In this document: one piece after another, positions 13,645-20,459 of the stretch
Layout of the letters: each line of letters starts with the position of its first letter
Position numbering within the stretch: the stretch's first letter is position 1
Virus record (IMG/VR): IMGVR_UViG_3300044648_000206
Coordinates: 1 to 64,000 of that record
Source of the DNA: a virus
Reading direction: 5' to 3' (one strand)
Length of the DNA stretch: 64,000 bases
Translations under genes and position numbers: made by a program
The notes under the pieces: model-generated
Told to the model about the DNA's origin: nothing
The model's database searches: none
Seen by the model: only the letters and a program-made list of their open reading frames with translations

Positions 13645-13940
13645 CGATCTTCAACATCTGTCTGCGGGCCACCACGCTGTCCGCAATCAGCCTGTTCGTG
13701 GTGCTGCTGCTCGGCGGCTGCTCCAGCGGTCCCTCCGAGGCTGAGTGCGCGGAGGCCAAGGCGATCGCCGCCGAGTACATCACCAACGTCACCTCGCTGA
13801 TCGGCGAGGAGGGCGTGGACATAGAGAAGGTGGCCGACCAGCAGTACGACCTGGCGGCCTTGACGGTGAAGGGCTGGCCGGACTGCTTCGACGCCAAGGA
13901 CCGGCGCTGGGCCAACCGACAGCTGAGAGGGAGATCATGA
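13641..13940 (+). CDS. Putative lipoprotein (99 aa)
   Basis: A hydrophobic signal (TTLSAISLFVVLLLGGC) ends in a lipobox LLGGC at residues 23-27, so the mature protein is probably anchored by Cys27. The exported domain is acidic with paired cysteines (EAECAEAK and PDCFDAKD) that could form a disulfide. It is the second lipoprotein of the phage; a surface role such as exclusion of other phages is possible but not shown. It overlaps both neighbours by 4 nt. Confidence 0.8.
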   Translation: MTIFNICLRATTLSAISLFVVLLLGGCSSGPSEAECAEAKAIAAEYITNVTSLIGEEGVDIEKVADQQYDLAALTVKGWPDCFDAKDRRWANRQLRGRS

Positions 13941-14233
13941 CCAAGCCCGGGTTCATGCGTCGTTGGGAGCTCGACGCGATGATGATGACTCCCCGCCAAC
14001 TGCACCGGGGGCAGACGAAGACCCTCTTCTGGATGTTCTTCTCTGCTCTCGGTGCTTTCACGTGCGCGCTCTACATCCAGCACTACGCCTGGTGGCCGGT
14101 CTTCGGGGCCTCCAGCATGGCGACCGTCATGCTGAGCAACTTCGTCCGGTTCATCGTGCTCGACAACGAGATGGAGCGCCGCAACAGGGTCTCCCACGTC
14201 CAGGCTGACGCGCGTCGGCCTGACCGCTGGTAG
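13937..14233 (+). CDS. Membrane protein with two helices (98 aa)
   Basis: After a 30-residue basic cytoplasmic start (MTKPGFMRRWELDAMMMTPR) two hydrophobic segments follow (LFWMFFSALGAFTCALYI and WWPVFGASSMATVMLSNFV), then a basic tail (MERRNRVSHVQADARRPDRW). This fits a two-pass membrane protein with both ends inside. ATG at 13937 overlaps the lipoprotein stop. The function is unknown. Confidence 0.75.
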   Translation: MTKPGFMRRWELDAMMMTPRQLHRGQTKTLFWMFFSALGAFTCALYIQHYAWWPVFGASSMATVMLSNFVRFIVLDNEMERRNRVSHVQADARRPDRW

Positions 14234-14267
14234 ACCAACCCAACCCCAACAAGAAGGGACCGCTCAG

Positions 14268-14654
14268 ATGGAGGTCGAGAAGACCGGGGCACCGGCTCCG
14301 GCAGAGAAGAAGTCGTGGTGGGCTCGAGGCGTGGACAAGGTCGACATCACGCCCCAGGTCATCCGCGACGACGTCATGTTCACCACCGTCCGCTTCCGCG
14401 AGGGCTACAACCAGTCCGAGGTGGACGACTTCCTTGACCGCTGCGCCGACAAGATGGAGGCGGTCATGAACGAGAACAACGCGATGAAGGTGATGCTGCA
14501 CCGCCTGGGCATCAACGTGGAGCAGGCGATGCTGGGACTATCCCAGCCCGAGTCGCTCGCCGACCCGGCCGAGCTGCGCACCCTGGGCCGGCACGCCGCA
14601 CCCAGCCCCGCCGCCGAGGTGCCCAAGCTCACCCTGCCTGGGGACCAGTCATGA
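14268..14654 (+). CDS. DivIVA-like domain protein (128 aa)
   Basis: Residues 26-70 (ITPQVIRDDVMFTTVRFREG, then YNQSEVDDFLDRCADKMEAV) match the N-terminal lipid-binding domain of DivIVA/Wag31, including the characteristic RGYN.xEVDxFLD pattern (here REGYNQSEVDDFLD). DivIVA marks curved membrane and directs polar growth in actinobacteria. The phage copy has the head domain and only a short coiled coil, lacking the long oligomerising tail, so it could poison or redirect host polar growth. ATG at 14268 follows AAGAAGGGACCGCTCAG. That effect is inference; the domain match is good. Confidence 0.75.
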   Translation: MEVEKTGAPAPAEKKSWWARGVDKVDITPQVIRDDVMFTTVRFREGYNQSEVDDFLDRCADKMEAVMNENNAMKVMLHRLGINVEQAMLGLSQPESLADPAELRTLGRHAAPSPAAEVPKLTLPGDQS

Positions 14655-14953
14655 AGGCCTCGCAGGCTATGACGGGCGTCGAGGTCCTCGACCGGGCCTC
14701 TCTCCGGGTGCGGAACTGGAAGGTGGCCCGCACCATCGTTGGCTGGGCGGTGCTGCTGGTGCCGGCCGGGAGTTACCTCCTGGTCTGGCTGACCACCGGC
14801 TACAAGATCAGTTGGTACAACGTCGCGCTGGCGTGGGTCATGCTCTACACGACCTACGTCCTCGTCGACCTGGGGCTGCAGCGGGCGATCAAGAAGCACC
14901 CGCTGTACTACCTGGTGGCGCTCCGCCGGGAGTTCGGCGTAACCGACCAATGA
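14651..14953 (+). CDS. Membrane protein with two helices (100 aa)
   Basis: Two hydrophobic stretches (IVGWAVLLVPAGSYLLVWL and YNVALAWVMLYTTYVLVDLG) flank a short TTGYKISW loop. Both termini are hydrophilic. ATG overlaps the stop of the DivIVA-like gene as ATGA, and its own stop overlaps the next start, so this membrane protein is probably made with the DivIVA-like product. The function is unknown. Confidence 0.75.
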   Translation: MKASQAMTGVEVLDRASLRVRNWKVARTIVGWAVLLVPAGSYLLVWLTTGYKISWYNVALAWVMLYTTYVLVDLGLQRAIKKHPLYYLVALRREFGVTDQ

Positions 14954-15216
14954 GGAGCGTCCTGGTCAGCGCGGAGCTGGCGCTGGTCTGCCCGTACTGC
15001 TCGGCGCAGAACACCATCGCCGAGGTGGAGCGGGCGCACCGCTACAACACCGTGCACGAGGCCGATCGGCGCCCGGACGGCTCACTGGCTGTCCAGGTGT
15101 CGATCGGCACCGCGGACTACTTCCGCCACCTCGAGCACATCTGCACCAAGTGCGGAGCCAAGGTCGGCTGGCCGCCCAGGGGCGAGAAGAACATCGAGAT
15201 CAACTACACGGAATGA
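14950..15216 (+). CDS. Zinc-ribbon protein (88 aa)
   Basis: CPYC (residues 15-18) and CTKC (residues 70-73) form a classical four-cysteine zinc ribbon with a 50-residue insert (AEVERAHRYNTVHEADRRPD...). ATG at 14950 overlaps the previous stop. Ribbons like this are seen in proteins that contact nucleic acid or RNA polymerase; no family is recognised. Confidence 0.75.
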   Translation: MRSVLVSAELALVCPYCSAQNTIAEVERAHRYNTVHEADRRPDGSLAVQVSIGTADYFRHLEHICTKCGAKVGWPPRGEKNIEINYTE

Positions 15217-15225
15217 GGGACTGAC

Positions 15226-15867
15226 GTGACCCAAGCACTGACCACCCGCGAGATCCTCGAGCAGACGCTGAGCTACTTCCAGCCGGTCCGCTCGAACGTG
15301 ATACTCGAGGCCGGCGAGCGTCCGATCGTCGACGTGCCGTGGACCAAGAACACCTGGTTCGACGGCCCGGAGAAGGACGACGACGACGACGGCACTTGGT
15401 ACCCGGGCAAGGCCGAGGAGATCACCCAGGCCTGCTCGATGGGCGCCATGATCCTGGCCGCCCACCTGGAGCTGTCCTGGGCGTCGAGCACCCAGGAGGA
15501 GTGGCTGCACCTGTTCAAGAACGACCCCAACTTCGCCCGGGCCGTGGTACTGCTCAGCCTGGCGATCCGCAAGATCAACCCGGAGTGGGCGCCGATGTAC
15601 GACGACCTCGACGTGCCGACGTGGCAGGAGTGGACCTACAGCCTCGCCTACGGCTACAGCACGGCGACGTTCGCCGGCAAGAGCGTCCGGCTCGACCCGG
15701 AGGTCTACACGGCGCTCTACCAGCGGGTGCTGCATGACCTGCCGGCCGCCGCGTTCGCCAAGGACCTGGTGATCCGGTGGAACGACGACGACGACCGGAC
15801 CTTCCCCGAGGTCCACGAGATGTTCACCCACGCCATCAAGATGGCCATCGACGAGGAGGCCGCATGA
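15226..15867 (+). CDS. Hypothetical protein (213 aa)
   Basis: GTG start preceded by GAGGGACTGAC, the leader shared with other genes of this block. The product has tryptophan-rich, acidic N-terminal region (VPWTKNTWFDGPEKDDDDDG), then mainly helices (MGAMILAAHLELSWASSTQE, RAVVLLSLAIRKINPEW, DPEVYTALYQRVLHDL). No domain is recognised. Confidence 0.75.
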   Translation: MTQALTTREILEQTLSYFQPVRSNVILEAGERPIVDVPWTKNTWFDGPEKDDDDDGTWYPGKAEEITQACSMGAMILAAHLELSWASSTQEEWLHLFKNDPNFARAVVLLSLAIRKINPEWAPMYDDLDVPTWQEWTYSLAYGYSTATFAGKSVRLDPEVYTALYQRVLHDLPAAAFAKDLVIRWNDDDDRTFPEVHEMFTHAIKMAIDEEAA

Positions 15868-16199
15868 GGTCCACCAAGGAGATCGAGCAGGAGATCCTCC
15901 GACTGCAGAAGGAGCTGGAGGAGGCGCGCAACGCCCGGCCGGTCGAGCCGGACGCTGACCCGGCGGTGATCTTCTTTCAGAAGACGTTCTCCAAGAACGG
16001 CAGCCGGGTGAAGCAGGTCTACAGCTACACGGCGGTCAAGGGCGGGGACATGTGGTCGATCACCGGCAACAGCCCCGGCCGCAACCCCAACCCGAAGACC
16101 TGGGACGACCTGGTGGACTTCATCTGCCAGGGCGAGAAGGACACCCCGCAGGTGTGGCTCGCCAGCGAGCTCACGCCGCTCGACTTCGAGAAAGGGTAG
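15864..16199 (+). CDS. Hypothetical protein with N-terminal coiled coil (111 aa)
   Basis: The first 30 residues (MRSTKEIEQEILRLQKELEE) form a short coiled coil, followed by a small alpha/beta domain (KQVYSYTAVKGGDMWSITG, TWDDLVDFICQGEKD). ATG at 15864 overlaps the previous stop. No family is recognised. Confidence 0.7.
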   Translation: MRSTKEIEQEILRLQKELEEARNARPVEPDADPAVIFFQKTFSKNGSRVKQVYSYTAVKGGDMWSITGNSPGRNPNPKTWDDLVDFICQGEKDTPQVWLASELTPLDFEKG

Positions 16200-16206
16200 A
16201 TCGCAC

Positions 16207-16617
16207 GTGCCTCCAGCCCGACGCAAGCAGAAGAGCGGTCGCTCCGGCATCCCCAACGGAGCGACCCGAGACCGACAGGTCTCCAAGCAGTACCGCGAGC
16301 GCAAGCACAACGAGAGGCGCGCTGAGCGGCTGGAGGAGGTCCGTGACCAGCAGCGGCGGCTTGACGCGCGCATCCGCGCCGAGCAGGCTGCCGCTGCTGT
16401 CACGGAGAAGACGGAGGCCGCGCCGGTCGCCGTCGAGAAGCCCGACCCGCACCAGGCCGAGCTGGCCGAGCTGCGGCAGAACATGGAGAAGCGCGCCTTG
16501 TGGTCCCTCGGCGAGGCGCGCAACTTGATCAGACAGGGCTACTCACTCGAGGGCACTGTGCGCCGAACAGGCTGGAGCCCCGAGGATCTGGCCGATGTGG
16601 AGGTTGGTGTGTGGTGA
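16207..16617 (+). CDS. Basic coiled-coil protein (136 aa)
   Basis: The N-terminal 70 residues are extremely basic (MPPARRKQKSGRSGIPNGAT, RDRQVSKQYRERKHNERRAE), and are followed by an Arg/Glu coiled coil and a helical C-terminus (LGEARNLIRQGYSLEGTVRR then TGWSPEDLADV) that resembles a small DNA-binding helix-turn-helix. GTG start at 16207 follows GAAAGGGTAGATCGCAC. Nucleic-acid binding is likely by charge; nothing else is recognised. Confidence 0.7.
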   Translation: MPPARRKQKSGRSGIPNGATRDRQVSKQYRERKHNERRAERLEEVRDQQRRLDARIRAEQAAAAVTEKTEAAPVAVEKPDPHQAELAELRQNMEKRALWSLGEARNLIRQGYSLEGTVRRTGWSPEDLADVEVGVW

Positions 16618-17159
16618 CGGCGCAAGCTGCCGATGGACCGGGACAATTTCACTCCATCCCCCCGGAGCAGACCTTCGGGTGGTGGAACGGCGTCGAAGAC
16701 GCCATGGACAACTTCGGACTGACGCATGAGAACGTGCTGAGCATCGTCCATGGGCCTGAGTCGATCCGCTGGGCCGAGCGTCCACCTGGTCACGACGAGT
16801 GGCCGACCGAGAAGCGCCAGCGGGGTGACGTGCAGGTGGTCATCACCTGGCCGCCCGGGGAGCGCCCGATCATCTGGGCGGTCTACGTGCTGTCCAAGCT
16901 GGACCCCGGGCGCAGTCACGCGACCGGATCGGTGGGCGGTGCCACCGGGGCATCGCAGAACCCGACCTCGGTCCGGGAGATCAAGCGCCGACTGGTCGCC
17001 CGAGGCTTCACGATCGAGCCCGGCGGCAAGGGCGACCGGGTGATGTGGCAGGGAGACTTCTTCTGGCTCCTGCACACCACCCCGGGCGAGTACCGTTCGG
17101 TGCCCAACGTCTGGTCGGCGATCAAGCGGAAGGCCATGACCCGAGGAGTGGAGTTGTAA
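16614..17159 (+). CDS. Protein with C-terminal HicA-like domain (181 aa)
   Basis: The C-terminal 60 residues (SVREIKRRLVARGFTIEPGG then KGDRVMWQGDFFWLLHTTPG) resemble HicA, a small RNA-cleaving toxin with a double-stranded RNA-binding fold. The usual catalytic His in a GSH motif is not present; here the position reads GKGDRV. The N-terminal 100 residues (NVLSIVHGPESIRWAERP, GDVQVVITWPPGERPIIWAV) form a separate beta-rich domain. GTG overlaps the upstream stop as GTGA. No HicB-like antitoxin is adjacent. It may be an RNA-binding derivative of HicA. Confidence 0.6.
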   Translation: MTAQAADGPGQFHSIPPEQTFGWWNGVEDAMDNFGLTHENVLSIVHGPESIRWAERPPGHDEWPTEKRQRGDVQVVITWPPGERPIIWAVYVLSKLDPGRSHATGSVGGATGASQNPTSVREIKRRLVARGFTIEPGGKGDRVMWQGDFFWLLHTTPGEYRSVPNVWSAIKRKAMTRGVEL

Positions 17160-17459
17160 GTGATCAGTTTCCAGGCGAAGGTCGAGTCCTCGCCCAGTCC
17201 GTTCTCTCGGCACTGCCGGGTGCACATCTACTCGATGGCGACGACGGGGTCGGCCTACCTGGGGACACTGCTGATGCCGGACGCCGAGGCCGAGGCGTTC
17301 GTCGAGTTCATCAACCAAGCGACTCTGGAAAGGACTGACATTGGCCGGGAGCAGCTACTACGACCTGCCACACGTGACGCCCCAGCTGCCGCCGAAGAAC
17401 CTGAGCGAACAGGAGTTCCGGGCCTGGGAGCGCCGGAGCGCACAGATCACGCTGGCTGA
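17160..17459 (+). CDS. Hypothetical protein overlapping next gene (99 aa)
   Basis: GTG at 17160 immediately follows the previous TAA. The first 60 codons (VISFQAKVESSPSPFSRHCR, TLLMPDAEAEAFVEFINQAT) look coding. The last 40 lie under the next gene and are low in complexity (DAPAAAEEPERTGVPGLGAP). The next gene starts with a good TTG and ribosome site at 17341 inside this frame. Either the two genes overlap by 119 nt, or the sequence here carries a frameshift. Confidence 0.5.
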   Translation: MISFQAKVESSPSPFSRHCRVHIYSMATTGSAYLGTLLMPDAEAEAFVEFINQATLERTDIGREQLLRPATRDAPAAAEEPERTGVPGLGAPERTDHAG

Positions 17460-17625
17460 GCTGGCCGGCAGTCCCGGTGAGGTGGACCGGGAGGCCCTGC
17501 TCGAGACGCTGGAGGCGCTGGGCTTCATCGACACCCCGCCACCGACGCTGCCGGCCCACTGGAAGAAGAAGACCGGCGGCATCGCCCCGGACGCGCCACG
17601 CACCGCTCGGCGCGACCGGCCATAG
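17341..17625 (+). CDS. Hypothetical protein (94 aa)
   Basis: TTG start at 17341 is preceded by CTGGAAAGGACTGACA, one of the clearest examples of the shared leader in this block, which is why it is preferred despite overlapping the preceding frame. The product is mainly helical (LSEQEFRAWERRSAQITLAE, EALLETLEALGF) with a basic proline-rich end. It is followed by a strong terminator. The family is unknown. Confidence 0.75.
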   Translation: MAGSSYYDLPHVTPQLPPKNLSEQEFRAWERRSAQITLAELAGSPGEVDREALLETLEALGFIDTPPPTLPAHWKKKTGGIAPDAPRTARRDRP

Positions 17626-17632
17626 ACGCAGG

Positions 17633-17680
17633 AGCCCCCGGGGTGGTGCTTAGCGGTCCCTCCCCCGGGGGCTTCTGCTT
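17633..17680 (+). terminator. Rho-independent terminator
   Basis: Perfect 11-bp arms AGCCCCCGGGG (17633-17643) and CCCCGGGGGCT (17663-17673) followed by TCTGCTT. It closes the gene run that began at promoter P1, just before gene 17703 and promoter P2. Confidence 0.8.
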
Positions 17681-17702
17681 GTCCGCAGAGAGGAGGTGAG
17701 AG

Positions 17703-18179
17703 ATGTGGGGTGACTACGGACCCCAGTACGACGTCACCGACAACGAGTACCTGGCCGAGATCAGCACGGTCTCCCGGGACATCGCCGAGGACGTCATGCT
17801 CGAGGAGTACGCGAAGCAGAACGTGATGCGGCGGTGGCTCTTCGACGTCATCACCGCCTGCGCTTGGGGCTACGAGCTGCATGAGGAGTGCGGCGGTCCT
17901 GGGCAGCCTGAGTGCCCGTTCTGCGTGCACTGGACCGGGCCGGTGGTCAAGGTCCGGGCCACCGCCCGGGCGGCCAAGCGGATGATCGCCGAGATCGCCG
18001 AGAGCGAGGATCTCGATCCCTTCGACGTCATCAACAACGAGGACCCGGAGGTGTTCGCGCGCCACGTCCTTGTCTCCCAGGCCTTGGTCGAGGAGCTGTC
18101 GGGGGCGGCCGCGGACTACGCCAAGGAGATCCAGCACAAGCGCACACTGTGGGCGAAGGAGCTCGAGGGGCTCGATTGA
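17703..18179 (+). CDS. Hypothetical protein (158 aa)
   Basis: A strong ribosome site (GAGGAGGTGAGAG) precedes the ATG at 17703. The protein has a CPFC knuckle with a second cysteine pair nearby (ELHEECGGPGQPECPFCVHW), suggesting one zinc site, within a mostly helical acidic protein. It lies between a terminator and promoter P2, whose -35 hexamer overlaps its 3' end. No family is recognised. Confidence 0.75.
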   Translation: MWGDYGPQYDVTDNEYLAEISTVSRDIAEDVMLEEYAKQNVMRRWLFDVITACAWGYELHEECGGPGQPECPFCVHWTGPVVKVRATARAAKRMIAEIAESEDLDPFDVINNEDPEVFARHVLVSQALVEELSGAAADYAKEIQHKRTLWAKELEGLD

Positions 18180-18204
18180 CTCTCGACAACTTTTCGCTTA
18201 CAAT
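18176..18204 (+). promoter_or_regulatory. Rightward sigma70-type promoter P2
   Basis: TTGACT (18176-18181) and TACAAT (18199-18204) are 17 bp apart. The spacer end, -10 and initial transcribed region are nearly the same as P1: CAACTTTTCGC, TACAATGGA, then CACGCGGG.AGA.CTATG.CCG. The duplicated block is about 45 bp long and includes bases downstream of the -10, implying a conserved function for the early transcript as well as the promoter. Confidence 0.85.
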
Positions 18205-18300
18205 GGAGGCACGCGGGTAGATCTATGCCCGTTGGTAGCCCGGTTGCAGGGCGTGGAACATGCTTCCACGAGGTGACTGGCCGGACTGCCTCCCCACTCT

Positions 18301-18392
18301 CCCGGTGTCGTCCGTCATCCCCCGTCAGGCGGCACCGGGGCTCTACGGCCCCTCAGCGCGGTCACCCCCGTTACTGCGCTGAGGGGCTCTTT
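18301..18392 (+). terminator. Leader with tandem hairpins; second is terminator-like
   Basis: Between P2 and its first gene there are two stem-loops. CCCGGTG (18301-18307) pairs with CACCGGG near 18333, and perfect 12-bp arms GCCCCTCAGCGC (18348-18359) and GCGCTGAGGGGC (18376-18387) are followed by TCTTTC. The arrangement parallels the P1 leader and looks like transcription attenuation. About 210 nt of leader lie between the -10 and the ATG, and no protein gene is seen in it. Confidence 0.65.
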
Positions 18393-18413
18393 CATGCCCG
18401 GAGGGAGGGCACC

Positions 18414-18611
18414 ATGAAGCAAGGACTGCACCACGTCACTGGCTACCTGGCCTTGTTCGTGGTGCTTCTGCTGTTCCTGGGGCCGATCTGGGCTTTCCTG
18501 ATCGGCTTCTTCGGCGTGCTGCTCGGTCCGATCTGGATCGGGCTCTTGCTCTGGTTCACCGGTCGGGCCATGCTGGTCGACCTATGGGGAGCCATCACAC
18601 GCCGCCTCTAG
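18414..18611 (+). CDS. Small membrane protein (65 aa)
   Basis: The product is almost entirely hydrophobic with two membrane spans (YLALFVVLLLFLGPIWAFLI and FGVLLGPIWIGLLLWFTG), internal GPIW repeats, and a basic C-terminus. ATG at 18414 follows CGGAGGGAGGGCACC. It is the first gene behind promoter P2. Holin-like size and topology are noted, but a holin is already present in the late block; the function is unknown. Confidence 0.75.
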   Translation: MKQGLHHVTGYLALFVVLLLFLGPIWAFLIGFFGVLLGPIWIGLLLWFTGRAMLVDLWGAITRRL

Positions 18612-18669
18612 CTACGGGGGCTCACCGCGTCGGTTTCACCCCTGACGCCGGCACGGTGAGTTCCCGTTG

Positions 18670-18735
18670 GGCCCGTCCCAGCCGTCTCCCGGTCCGCCGG
18701 GTGAGATCCAGCGGCTGGGGCGGGCCTCCTGCTGT
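18670..18735 (+). terminator. Rho-independent terminator
   Basis: Arms GGCCCGTCCCAGCCG (18670-18684) and CGGCTGGGGCGGGCC (18712-18726), 15 bp with one wobble, enclose an inner CCCGG/CCGGG helix and are followed by TCCTGCTGTC. It separates the small membrane gene from the next gene. Confidence 0.75.
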
Positions 18736-18768
18736 CATCAGTCAGGGGACCCACAGAAAGGACTGACA

Positions 18769-18978
18769 ATGGTCGGCTCGCTGACTGTGCTCAGGTCGGG
18801 TGAGGACACCCGCACCTGGGACACCGCTCAGCCGGACTCCGTCGAGGAGGTGCGCGCCAAGTTCGACGAGATCGTCGGCGCTGGTGGCACCGCTCTCGCC
18901 GGTGACGGCACCCGTCTCGACAAGTTCGACGAGACGCAGCCCGAGATCACCGTCCTCCCGCAGTACCAGGGCGGCTGA
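18769..18978 (+). CDS. Hypothetical acidic protein (69 aa)
   Basis: ATG at 18769 is preceded by CAGAAAGGACTGACA, the shared leader. The product (MVGSLTVLRSGEDTRTWD, then VEEVRAKFDEIVGAGGTAL) looks like a small beta-alpha-beta unit of the ubiquitin-like or multiubiquitin type seen in small phage proteins, but this resemblance is weak. It stands alone between two hairpins, like a separately dosed transcript. Confidence 0.7.
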   Translation: MVGSLTVLRSGEDTRTWDTAQPDSVEEVRAKFDEIVGAGGTALAGDGTRLDKFDETQPEITVLPQYQGG

Positions 18979-18987
18979 TCGTTCCGT

Positions 18988-19041
18988 GTGACCAGTGCCG
19001 CCCCGGGGCCATCTGCCCCAGTCCAGGCCTCGGGGCGGCAC
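18988..19041 (+). terminator. Strong stem-loop without U-tract
   Basis: GTGCCGCCCCGGGG (18995-19008) pairs with CCTCGGGGCGGCAC (19028-19041), and the outer GTGAC (18988-18992) can pair with GTCAC just beyond. It is a very stable helix but lacks a T tail, so it may protect or isolate mRNA ends rather than terminate. Confidence 0.55.
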
Positions 19042-19061
19042 GTCACGGAGAGGGGGTTGCA

Positions 19062-19499
19062 ATGTTCCGATCATCTGCGCGGGACAGCTGGACCGCGCTG
19101 GACGACGTGGTCATCCCGCAGCTACGGAAGCTGCTTGGTGACCGGTTCCCGCTCGAGGAAGAGATCATTCAGATCTCGTGGGACAACGACCGGATGGAGC
19201 GCACGCTCTACTCGGTGCCGGTGACGAGCCTGCAGTCCGGCACCGTCTGGCGGGTGCTCTGCCACGGCGGGATCAGCAACAACCTGCGGGTCGAGGCCCG
19301 GGGGAGATTCCGCGTGGCCAAGAAGGGCTCGCTCTGGCAGCTGAACGTGGGCGACCGGATGTGCTCGCAGCCAAGGGTCTGGCACGACGAGACCCCTCGG
19401 ACCGGCTTCCGCATGGAGGACCACCTGGCGCGGTTCTACGCCGCCCAGGTCTTCGGACTGTGGGCAGCCGAGGACAAGCTGCTGGCGGTGGGAGAGTGA
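19062..19499 (+). CDS. Hypothetical protein (145 aa)
   Basis: ATG at 19062 follows GGAGAGGGGGTTGCA. The product mixes helix (WTALDDVVIPQLRKLLGDRF) with a beta-rich middle (TLYSVPVTSLQSGTVWRVLC, VEARGRFRVAKKGSLWQLN). No domain is recognised. The TGA overlaps the next GTG. Confidence 0.75.
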   Translation: MFRSSARDSWTALDDVVIPQLRKLLGDRFPLEEEIIQISWDNDRMERTLYSVPVTSLQSGTVWRVLCHGGISNNLRVEARGRFRVAKKGSLWQLNVGDRMCSQPRVWHDETPRTGFRMEDHLARFYAAQVFGLWAAEDKLLAVGE

Positions 19500-19852
19500 A
19501 GCGCCTACTGGACTACCTCAGCCCAGAGGAGGCCGCGGGTGTCCTGCCGCCCAGACGCCACGCGACGTGGCCGTACGAGGGCCACATCCGGCTCGCGAGC
19601 GTGAGCACCGGCAACGTCTGGGACCTCAAGCTCGGCCCGTACTACGACGGCAACATCCAGGCCGTCGACATCAAGCAGCGAGTGCGGGCCCGGGACGGCT
19701 GGGTCGACGACGGGCACTGGGTCTGCGTCGGGGTGGTGACTGACCCGCAGTACCTGTTCAGTCGGCCGTCTGACTTCGAGCTGTCTTACATCGCCCAGTA
19801 CCTGGCCCTCAAGTTCGACGAGAAGAACTTCATCGGCAGGGGGTACCTGTGA
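19496..19852 (+). CDS. Hypothetical protein (118 aa)
   Basis: GTG at 19496 overlaps the previous TGA as GTGA. The protein is beta-rich (HIRLASVSTGNVWDLKLG, VDDGHWVCVGVVTDPQY) with a helical end (FELSYIAQYLALKFDEK). No family is recognised; it is coupled to both neighbours. Confidence 0.75.
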   Translation: MKRLLDYLSPEEAAGVLPPRRHATWPYEGHIRLASVSTGNVWDLKLGPYYDGNIQAVDIKQRVRARDGWVDDGHWVCVGVVTDPQYLFSRPSDFELSYIAQYLALKFDEKNFIGRGYL

Positions 19853-20169
19853 CCGAGCACATCGACAGTGGGCCGAGCGAGGAGTTTCCCGACCGGCCCG
19901 ACCACCCGCACTTCCGGCTCCTGGCCAACCTGGCACAGGACTTGGACGGCGACACCGGGGCCCGAGCCCCTGGTCCGGAGGCCTTCTTCGAGGCCGAGAA
20001 GCTGGACGAGGCCTCGGTGTCCTACATGGCGGCCCAGCGCACCAACCGGGCCATCATGGCGGCCATCCAGCTGGGGATCTCGAGCCCCGAGGTCATCATC
20101 CAGGCGGCGGTGATCGACGGCTTCGCCCTGGGCTACCTGATGGCCCTGAACCGCCCGGACCTCCCGTGA
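19849..20169 (+). CDS. Hypothetical protein (106 aa)
   Basis: The product is acidic at the N-terminus and helical at the C-terminus (AAQRTNRAIMAAIQLGISSP, IIQAAVIDGFALGYLMALNR). GTG at 19849 overlaps the preceding stop. The C-terminal helix pair might bind a partner, but no family is recognised. Confidence 0.7.
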   Translation: MTEHIDSGPSEEFPDRPDHPHFRLLANLAQDLDGDTGARAPGPEAFFEAEKLDEASVSYMAAQRTNRAIMAAIQLGISSPEVIIQAAVIDGFALGYLMALNRPDLP

Positions 20170-20372
20170 CGTGGGGAGAGTCCTTGGAGGACGCCCGGAA
20201 GCGGCGCACACTCCAGGTACGACGCCTGACCCGCGAGCTACACATGGCCGAAGCCAGGCTCGCGCACGTCGAGTACATGATCCAGCAGCGCGACCGCCAG
20301 GCCCAGGAGGGCAAGCACCGGCGGCCGCAGCCTCAGCTGGTCACAGACACGGCTCCCCCAGGAAGGAGTTAG
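20166..20372 (+). CDS. Basic coiled-coil protein (68 aa)
   Basis: GTG at 20166 overlaps the upstream stop. The sequence VTWGESLEDARKRRTLQVRR then LTRELHMAEARLAHVEYMIQ is a single long charged helix with heptad spacing, followed by a disordered proline-rich end. No family is recognised. An 87-base leader with two short hairpins (CCCAG/CTGGG and GCCGCC/GGCGGC) follows before the next gene. Confidence 0.65.
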   Translation: MTWGESLEDARKRRTLQVRRLTRELHMAEARLAHVEYMIQQRDRQAQEGKHRRPQPQLVTDTAPPGRS

Positions 20373-20459
20373 GGAGGAGTCGAGCCCAGCCAATCTGGGC
20401 AGCCGCCGCAGTAGAGGCGGCCACTTCGATGAGAACGCAACCAACAGGAGAGTGACATC

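Noticed and set aside
20383-20430. Two small hairpins before the multi-pass membrane gene as a terminator
   Set aside because: Stems are only about 6 bp and no T tail follows; noted under the neighbouring gene only.
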